A DNA stretch of 5,329 nucleotides from an uncultured Lachnospiraceae bacterium. GTDB taxonomy: Bacteria > Bacillota_A > Clostridia > Lachnospirales > Lachnospiraceae. The stretch covers positions 1 to 5,329 of the forward strand of contig CADBME010000349.1 of assembly GCA_902795715.1 (NCBI GenBank). The letters run 5' to 3'. Made by a program: the position numbers and the translations under genes. Below, piece after piece: positions 1 through 4,441 of the stretch (the first letter of the stretch is position 1; each line of letters starts with the position of its first letter). The notes beneath the pieces are model-generated. The model saw only the letters and a program-made list of their open reading frames with translations, was not told where the DNA came from and ran no database searches.

Positions 1-2
1 AA

Positions 3-410
3 AAAGGGGCCAAATCCGAGCTGATGATTGAATCCGACTTCCTTGAACTTTTTAGCAGGGAGATGGAAGAAAGTCTGACCATTGCCCAGCAGGCCGGTAT
101 CAACAGGGACCGGATTATTCTTGACCCGGGAATCGGTTTCGGAAAGACCTATGAGCAGAATCTGATTCTGATGAGGAACCTGTCCCGGATGAAAAAATGG
201 AAACTGCCTGTCCTCCTTGGGACATCCAGAAAATCCATGATCGGAATCGCCCTCGGCCTTCCGGTAAATGAGAGAGAGGAGGGAACCATGGCTACAACAG
301 TCATAGGGCGAACAGCCGGTGTTTCCCTGTTCCGGGTGCATAATGTGAAGGGAAATGTAAGAGCCCTGAGGATGACTGACAGGATCCTGCCCAGGATTCC
401 TTTTAATTGA
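3..410 (+). CDS. folP: Dihydropteroate synthase, C-terminal half (5' end outside window)
   Basis: The protein condenses p-aminobenzoate with 6-hydroxymethyl-dihydropterin pyrophosphate to dihydropteroate in cytosolic folate synthesis. The frame is open from the first bases of the window (codons from position 3), so the ATG at 24 is internal and not the true start. About 135 residues remain, roughly half of a usual DHPS. Visible family motifs are DPGIGFGKT (pterin-binding Asp and Lys strands of the TIM barrel), the LGTSRKSMIG loop, GTMATTVIGRTAG, and the terminal RVHNV. In most family members the last motif reads RVHDV; here Asp is replaced by Asn, while the Arg and His that contact the pyrophosphate are kept. 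The frame ends at TGA 408-410, followed 20 bases later by an intrinsic terminator, so this is probably the last gene of a folate operon whose earlier genes lie upstream. Identification is very secure. Confidence 0.96.
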   Translation, partial: KGAKSELMIESDFLELFSREMEESLTIAQQAGINRDRIILDPGIGFGKTYEQNLILMRNLSRMKKWKLPVLLGTSRKSMIGIALGLPVNEREEGTMATTVIGRTAGVSLFRVHNVKGNVRALRMTDRILPRIPFN

Positions 411-430
411 CAATAATTTGATGATATCAG

Positions 431-463
431 GGTCAAAAGGTCAATGATCCCTTTTGGCTTTTT
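431..463 (+). terminator. Rho-independent terminator after folP
   Basis: GGTCAAAAGG (431-440) pairs with CCTTTTGGCT (450-459) to give a 10-bp stem including two G-U pairs, with a 9-base loop (441-449). The descending arm runs into five T (459-463), and more T-rich sequence follows (CATCTTT). It lies 20 bases after the folP stop and 33 bases before the next start codon, so it separates folP from the small downstream gene. It was found by eye; the folding energy was not computed. Confidence 0.72.
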
Positions 464-496
464 CATCTTTGCATTTGGTAAAGGAGACGACTATCA

Positions 497-736
497 ATGG
501 ATACGATTTTAGAACAATTAAGAAAGACAAATATGAACCAGCATGTTTCCGAGGAAGAGAAGGCAGGTCCGGATAAGGGGAATGAGTCTTCCGGGGCTCC
601 TGCTTTAAAGGGCAGGTACCGCTGCCGGGTGTGCGGCTATATTTTTGATGAAGCGGAAGAGGGAAAACCATTTTCCACATTGACCGAATGTCCCCTGTGC
701 CATGTAAGTCCGGGGGGATTTCAGCAGATCCGCTAA
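497..736 (+). CDS. Stand-alone rubredoxin-like metal-knuckle protein (79 aa)
   Basis: A small cytosolic protein with a hydrophilic, Glu/Lys/Gly/Ser-rich N-terminal tail (residues 1-38) and one rubredoxin-like domain (about 39-79). The domain has two knuckles, CRVCGY (Cys43, Cys46) and CPLC (Cys65, Cys68), plus a closing GGF. The four Cys would bind one Fe or Zn. The inter-knuckle gap is 18 residues, shorter than in classical rubredoxin (about 29), and closer to the rubredoxin-like domains attached to rubrerythrins and to FMN-binding glutamate-synthase-type proteins. No such partner domain follows: the frame ends in TAA at 734-736. The start is supported by AAGGAG at 481-486, 10 bases before the ATG. 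It sits alone between the folP terminator and the thioesterase gene. Electron transfer is the family expectation, but a structural Zn ribbon is equally possible. No electron-transfer partner is visible, so the exact role is unknown. Confidence 0.85.
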   Translation: MDTILEQLRKTNMNQHVSEEEKAGPDKGNESSGAPALKGRYRCRVCGYIFDEAEEGKPFSTLTECPLCHVSPGGFQQIR

Positions 737-751
737 CGGGATTTAAAAGAC

Positions 752-787
752 ATTTTGTGAGAGTATGGGAAAATCATCTCACAAAGT
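752..787 (+). repeat. 11-bp inverted repeat upstream of the thioesterase gene
   Basis: TTTGTGAGA (754-762) is matched perfectly by TCTCACAAA (777-785). An outer A-T pair and a G-U pair extend this to 752-787, with a 14-base spacer (763-776). No T-run follows the right arm, so it is not a standard intrinsic terminator. It fills most of the 87-base gap between the rubredoxin-like gene and the thioesterase gene. It could be an mRNA hairpin or a two-half-site operator with half-site centres 23 bp apart. The pairing is seen directly; the function is unknown. Confidence 0.5.
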
Positions 788-823
788 ATATGAACGATCT
801 GACCATCAGAAAGGGGATTAATT

Positions 824-1210
824 ATGATTACAGAAGGAATGAGCATCACCATGAAAGAAAAGGTGACAGAAGAGAATACAGCCCTTGCCTTAGGCAGCGG
901 AAGCCTTAAGGTCTATGCCAGTCCGGCTATGATGCTGATGGTGGAGAGGGCTGCCGTTACCCTGCTCATGGGAAACCTTGACGGCAACATGACCAGTGTG
1001 GGGACAGGACTTTTTATAGAGCATATCGCTCCCAGCCCCATCGGCAGTGAGATCAGCTGCCAGGTCACCTTAAGTAAAATCGACAGAAAAGAACTGACCT
1101 TTGAAGTGGAGGTCCGGGATGAATTAGAGCCCATCGGTAAGGGAACCCACACCCGTTTTATCGTGGATGGAGAACGGTTCCAGACCAAGGCAGATAATAA
1201 ATTGATTTAG
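824..1210 (+). CDS. Hotdog-fold acyl-CoA thioesterase, FlK-like family (128 aa)
   Basis: A single hotdog domain resembling fluoroacetyl-CoA thioesterase FlK and the many uncharacterised FlK-like proteins of Firmicutes; it would hydrolyse a small acyl-CoA in the cytosol. Aligned by eye to FlK, whose triad is Thr42-Glu50-His76, the matching residues are Ser33, Glu41 (in MVERAA) and His67 (in IEHIAPSP). The spacing is identical (8 and 26 residues). The conserved TSVGT strand and GKGTHTRFIV segment near the C-terminus are also present, and the full length matches the family. The start at 824 is supported by AGAAAGGGG at 808-816; ATGs at 839 and 851 would give shorter proteins with no better ribosome site. 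An inverted repeat lies upstream. The gene may share a transcript with the rubredoxin-like gene 87 bases before it. The substrate is unknown; fluoroacetate resistance should not be assumed from family membership. Confidence 0.88.
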   Translation: MITEGMSITMKEKVTEENTALALGSGSLKVYASPAMMLMVERAAVTLLMGNLDGNMTSVGTGLFIEHIAPSPIGSEISCQVTLSKIDRKELTFEVEVRDELEPIGKGTHTRFIVDGERFQTKADNKLI

Positions 1211-1230
1211 AGCCTTTTTTCGGATGTTAT
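1202..1230 (+). promoter_or_regulatory. Possible sigma-70-type promoter before rluF
   Basis: TTGATT (1202-1207) and TGTTAT (1225-1230), 17 bases apart, each match four of six positions of the vegetative promoter consensus. The -35 element would overlap the end of the thioesterase gene, and transcription would start near 1237, just before the 12-bp tandem repeats. This is a weak match. The alternative is read-through from the thioesterase gene. Confidence 0.3.
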
Positions 1231-1239
1231 GGCAGATTT

Positions 1240-1287
1240 TTCGATAGAAATTCTGATAGATATTCCGATAGAAATTCCGATAGATAT
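1240..1287 (+). repeat. Four tandem 12-bp repeats upstream of rluF
   Basis: Consecutive 12-base units follow the pattern TCYGATAGAWAT: 1240-1251 (one mismatch), 1252-1263, 1264-1275 and 1276-1287, with a partial fifth unit (TCC) after them. The W position alternates A, T, A, T, giving a 24-bp higher-order period. The array ends 7 bases before the rluF ribosome-binding site. If translation began at the in-frame ATG 1229 the array would encode an Ile/Asp/Pro/Glu-rich repeat, but no ribosome site precedes that ATG, so I place it in the leader. Confidence 0.8.
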
Positions 1288-1294
1288 TCCCAAA

Positions 1295-1300
1295 AAGGAG
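1295..1300 (+). promoter_or_regulatory. Ribosome-binding site that selects the TTG start of rluF
   Basis: AAGGAG lies 9 bases before TTG 1310-1312. Neither the upstream ATG 1229 nor the downstream in-frame ATGs 1343 and 1451 have a comparable site at a workable distance, so this site decides the start. Confidence 0.7.
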
Positions 1301-1309
1301 CAAGCTGAT

Positions 1310-2203
1310 TTGAACTTCAATAAAAAAAACAATGACAGACACATGAGCCGGAAAATGGATAAACGCAGGAAAGCCTGGCAGCTTTCTTTTGCCGGGCTGA
1401 AGACAGGGCAGGAGCCGGAAAGGGAAGAGAACAAAGATTCAAATACTTCGATGCGTCTCAATAAGTTTCTGTCCGATGCCGGGGTCTGTTCCAGAAGAGA
1501 GGCCGACCGTATGGTGGAAGAAGGCCGGATCCTGGTCGATGGCAAGCCGGCAGTCCTGGGCCAGAAAGTATCCCGGTCCCAGGAGGTTCTGGTGGATGGG
1601 AAGCCGGTTTACAGCCGGGACAGGAAGGTTGTCATCGCCTACAATAAGCCCACAGGCATAGTCTGTACTGCGGAAAAAAGAGAGAAGGATAACATCATCG
1701 ATGCCATTTCCTATCCACTACGTGTTTACCCGGTGGGGAGGCTGGATAAGGATTCGGAAGGGCTGATTTTTCTGACCAATGACGGGGATCTGATGAATGA
1801 GATTCTCAAGGCGGCCAACCACCATGAGAAGGAGTATATCGTCAAAGTCAACCGACCGGTAACCAACCGGTTTCTGAAAAGAATGTCCCAGGGTGTGGAT
1901 ATAGGGGATGCAGTGACAGCCCCCTGTAAAGCCGAGAAGATCGGTCTTAAATCCTTCCGGATTATTCTGACCCAGGGATTGAACCGGCAGATCCGACGTA
2001 TGTGCCAGGCCCTGGACTATCGTGTAACCGGTCTGCGCCGTGTCCGTATCATGCATGTCCGAATAGGGGATTTGCCGACCGGCCAGTACCGGGAGATCAG
2101 GGGGGAGGAATTGTATGAGCTCTATCACAGGACCGGGGTGAATCCTCCCATAAGGCTGCCCTATGAAGCTCCCAAGAAAGACCAGCCTGTTCTCAATGCA
2201 TAA
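1310..2203 (+). CDS. rluF: 23S rRNA pseudouridine synthase, RluF type (297 aa, TTG start)
   Basis: The enzyme isomerises uridine to pseudouridine in 23S rRNA; E. coli RluF modifies U2604. Numbered from the TTG, residues 1-47 are a charged tail absent from most homologues, 48-97 form an S4 RNA-binding domain (MRLNKFLSDAGVCSRREAD), and the RsuA/RluB-type catalytic domain follows. The catalytic Asp146 lies in GRLDKDSEGLIFLTNDGD. The segments HEKEYIVKV and QGLNRQIRRMC (222-232) match RluF better than RluB, RluE or RsuA. TTG 1310 was chosen because AAGGAG sits 9 bases upstream. ATG 1451 begins exactly at the S4 domain but lacks a ribosome site; ATG 1229 would add 27 residues encoded largely by a tandem repeat. 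The gene is followed after 39 bases by ligA and is probably co-transcribed with it. The family call is firm. Target position U2604 is inferred from similarity only. Confidence 0.92.
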   Translation: MNFNKKNNDRHMSRKMDKRRKAWQLSFAGLKTGQEPEREENKDSNTSMRLNKFLSDAGVCSRREADRMVEEGRILVDGKPAVLGQKVSRSQEVLVDGKPVYSRDRKVVIAYNKPTGIVCTAEKREKDNIIDAISYPLRVYPVGRLDKDSEGLIFLTNDGDLMNEILKAANHHEKEYIVKVNRPVTNRFLKRMSQGVDIGDAVTAPCKAEKIGLKSFRIILTQGLNRQIRRMCQALDYRVTGLRRVRIMHVRIGDLPTGQYREIRGEELYELYHRTGVNPPIRLPYEAPKKDQPVLNA

Positions 2204-2242
2204 TGCATAAAAGTCTGTATAAATCGTAAATGAGGTGGATCC

Positions 2243-4273
2243 ATGGATGCAAGAAAACGAATGACCGAACTGGTGGAATTGCTGAGCCGGGCGGCCAGGG
2301 CCTACTACCAGGAAGACCGGGAGATCATGTCCAACAAGGAATACGATACTTATTATGATGAGCTGGAGGCCCTGGAGAAGGACCTGGGCATCGTACTGAA
2401 CAACAGCCCCACCCATCGCGTGGGCTATACCGTTTCCAGCGAACTGGTCAAAGAAAGACACGAAAGGCCTATGCTCTCCCTGGATAAAACAAAGAGCCCG
2501 GAAGACCTGCAGAGCTGGCTGGGAGACCGGGAAGGGCTTCTTTCCTGGAAGATGGATGGTCTTACAGTGGTCCTGACTTATCAGGGGGGGATTCTGACCA
2601 AGGCCCTCACCCGGGGAGATGGGGAGATTGGTGAGGTCATTACGGAAAATGCCAGAGTTTTCCACAATCTTCCGGCCCGGATTCCCTTTGAGGGCCAGCT
2701 GGTTATCCGGGGAGAGGCCGTGATCACTTACTCTGAATTCAATCGGATTAATGAGTCCATCGCCGATGTGGATGCCCGGTATAAGAACCCCCGCAACCTT
2801 TGCAGCGGGACCGTCCGTCAGCTGAATAATGAGATTACAGCCCGGAGAAATGTATCCCTATTTGCCTTTTCCTATGTTAGCGCCGAGGGAAGAGACCAGG
2901 GCAATTCCGTGGAGGACAACATGAAGTGGCTGGCCTCCCAGGGATTTGAAGTGGTACCCTACCGAAGAGTCAACCATGACAACATCCTGGATGCCATTCA
3001 GGAATTCGCCCTCCAGATCCGGGAAAATGATTTCCCCTCAGACGGACTGGTTCTGGTCTACGACGATATAGCCTACGGTCAGTCTCTGGGAACGACAGCC
3101 AAGTTCCCAAGGAACTCCATCGCCTTCAAATGGGCGGACGAAGAAGCGGAGACGGTATTGAGGGAGATTGAATGGAGCCCTTCCAGAACCGGCCTGATCA
3201 ATCCTGTAGCCATCTTTGACCCGGTGGAACTGGAAGGGACTACCGTCACAAGAGCCAGTCTCCACAATCTGAGCATCATGGACCAGCTGGAACTGGGTCC
3301 GGGAGACCACATCACGGTCTACAAGGCCAATATGATTATTCCCCAGGTCTCTGACAACCTGACCCGGTCCGGAGCCTATCAGGTTCCCGAACACTGTCCG
3401 GCCTGCGGAGCGGCCACCAGGATTCGCAATGAAAATGGGGTAGGGACCCTCTACTGTGAGAATCCCTTGTGCAGCGCCAAAAAGGTGAAGCTCTTTTCCC
3501 ATTATGTCAGCCGGGATGCCATGAACATCGACGGAATCTCGGAAATGACCATTACCAGGATGATCGACCGCGGATTCCTCTCGGAACTATACGACATCTA
3601 TAAGCTTTCAGACTATCATGACGACATTGTAGCCATGGATGGCTTCGGGGAAAAATCCTTCCGGAATATGGTCGAGTCCATTGAAAGGTCAAGAAAAACC
3701 AGCCTGGCCAGATTCATCTATGCCCTGGGCATCCTGAATGTGGGAAGCTCCAACGCCAAACTCCTCTGCCGGCATTTTGACAATTCCTTTGAAAGATTGA
3801 AGAAAGCCTCTGTGGATGAGATGATAGAGATTGAAGGAATCGGAGAAGTGATCGCAAGAAGTGTGAGGGATTATTTCGATAATCCCCACAATGAGAAAGT
3901 GATCGCAGGCCTCCTTCCCCTGCTGACCTTTGAAGACGGAGGAAGTCAAGGCAGAAGGGACAGCGATGGAAAAACTGACAGCCTGGATGGTCAGAACCAT
4001 GCAGATGGTGAAAACACTGGGCCTCGTGACCTGACCGGATTAACCTTCGTCATCACCGGATCCGTCGAACATTTTAAAAACAGGAATGAAATAAAAGAAC
4101 TCATCGAGGATCTGGGAGGAAAGGTAACCGGGTCGGTCTCCAAAAAGACCCATTATCTGATCAATAATGACAGCCAGTCCACCTCCTCCAAGAATAAAAA
4201 AGCCAAAGAACTGAATATTCCCATCATCACGGAAGAAGAATTCGTGGAAATGATTGAAAATAGGAATCCATAA
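2243..4273 (+). CDS. ligA: NAD+-dependent DNA ligase LigA, divergent clostridial type (676 aa)
   Basis: Seals nicks in DNA during replication and repair using NAD+. All LigA domains appear in order: Ia (about 1-65), adenylation domain with nucleophile Lys103 in WKMDG, OB fold (about 305-378, SRTGLINPVA), a four-Cys Zn finger (Cys385, 388, 405, 410), helix-hairpin-helix repeats (about 425-560, with DGFGEKS and EGIGEVIA), and a BRCT domain (596-672). Length is normal for the family. Several residues that are invariant in E. coli LigA differ by my alignment: His23 to Tyr22, Asp32 to Asn31, Glu113 to Ser101, Lys290 to Val272. Lys103, Asp105, Arg124, Glu158, Arg184, Arg192, Asp267 and Lys296 are kept. 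The SLDKTK and SWKMDG segments are typical, as far as I recall, of a Lachnospiraceae LigA lineage. A polar Gly/Asp-rich linker (566-595) precedes BRCT. The start is supported by GAGGTGG at 2232-2238. Whether it is the cell's only LigA cannot be told here. Confidence 0.96.
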   Translation: MDARKRMTELVELLSRAARAYYQEDREIMSNKEYDTYYDELEALEKDLGIVLNNSPTHRVGYTVSSELVKERHERPMLSLDKTKSPEDLQSWLGDREGLLSWKMDGLTVVLTYQGGILTKALTRGDGEIGEVITENARVFHNLPARIPFEGQLVIRGEAVITYSEFNRINESIADVDARYKNPRNLCSGTVRQLNNEITARRNVSLFAFSYVSAEGRDQGNSVEDNMKWLASQGFEVVPYRRVNHDNILDAIQEFALQIRENDFPSDGLVLVYDDIAYGQSLGTTAKFPRNSIAFKWADEEAETVLREIEWSPSRTGLINPVAIFDPVELEGTTVTRASLHNLSIMDQLELGPGDHITVYKANMIIPQVSDNLTRSGAYQVPEHCPACGAATRIRNENGVGTLYCENPLCSAKKVKLFSHYVSRDAMNIDGISEMTITRMIDRGFLSELYDIYKLSDYHDDIVAMDGFGEKSFRNMVESIERSRKTSLARFIYALGILNVGSSNAKLLCRHFDNSFERLKKASVDEMIEIEGIGEVIARSVRDYFDNPHNEKVIAGLLPLLTFEDGGSQGRRDSDGKTDSLDGQNHADGENTGPRDLTGLTFVITGSVEHFKNRNEIKELIEDLGGKVTGSVSKKTHYLINNDSQSTSSKNKKAKELNIPIITEEEFVEMIENRNP

Positions 4274-4287
4274 CCTGTAATTTCGGA

Positions 4288-4299
4288 TGTTCATGAACA
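4288..4299. promoter_or_regulatory. Candidate operator: 12-bp perfect palindrome over the metA -35 region
   Basis: TGTTCATGAACA is its own reverse complement. It covers the position of the -35 element for the -10 hexamer at 4312-4317, where a bound repressor would block RNA polymerase. One such palindrome is expected by chance in about 4 kb, so position rather than sequence is the argument. The cognate regulator is unknown. Confidence 0.35.
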
Positions 4300-4317
4300 G
4301 TCAAATTGTGTTATAAT
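4289..4317 (+). promoter_or_regulatory. Extended -10 promoter for metA
   Basis: A perfect TATAAT (4312-4317) is preceded by TG one base upstream (4309-4310), giving the extended -10 form TGTTATAAT. The -35 position at 17-bp spacing (4289-4294, GTTCAT) is a poor match, as is usual for extended -10 promoters. Transcription would begin near 4324, leaving a leader of roughly 118 bases before the metA start. It lies just after the ligA stop, in the only long gap that precedes metA. Confidence 0.7.
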
Positions 4318-4322
4318 ATTTC

Positions 4323-4401
4323 GGTATTTGTTGTAGGCAGAGTCTGAGGGACTTTTGCTGTCTCTGTTTGAGATAAAAACTGCTGCCGGATGACGAATAC
4401 C
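4323..4401 (+). promoter_or_regulatory. Possible structured 5' leader of metA (three-way junction)
   Basis: The ends of the leader pair: 4323-4334 with 4390-4401 gives 12 continuous pairs (three G-U). After a small internal loop, GGCAG 4336-4340 pairs with CTGCC 4383-4387. Inside are two hairpins: AGTC 4341-4344 with GACT 4350-4353 (5-base loop), and 4359-4364 with 4370-4375 (5-base loop). CAGAG 4338-4342 can instead pair with CTCTG 4362-4366, which would break this fold, so a switch is conceivable. I see none of the SAM-I (S-box) or T-box core motifs expected for some methionine genes. No terminator hairpin follows, so control, if any, would act on translation or mRNA stability. This is hand folding only. 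Confidence 0.35.
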
Positions 4402-4441
4402 TTAACCATAAAAACTTGTTTTAGAAAAGAGATGAATAATT

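Noticed and set aside
407..412. Perfect TTGACA at the folP stop as a -35 element
   Set aside because: No acceptable -10 hexamer lies 16-18 bases downstream, and any transcript would run straight into the terminator at 431-463.
1187..1220. Possible intrinsic terminator after the thioesterase gene (AAGGC/GCCTT followed by six T)
   Set aside because: The stem has only 5 bp and would close a 20-base AT-rich loop overlapping the stop codon; too weak to call, though partial termination is possible.
1718..2665. 315-residue open frame on the minus strand
   Set aside because: It lies wholly antisense to the well-supported rluF and ligA genes, shows no recognisable domain, and has the composition of a shadow frame.
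4281..4291. TTTCGGATGTT shared between 1218-1228 and 4281-4291, both just after a stop codon
   Set aside because: A few repeated 11-mers are expected by chance in a window this size, and the flanks do not match further.
4323..4441. SAM-I riboswitch or Met T-box before metA
   Set aside because: Neither the S-box core nor the T-box AGGGTGG-type anticodon-to-terminator signature is present, and no terminator hairpin with a T-run follows.
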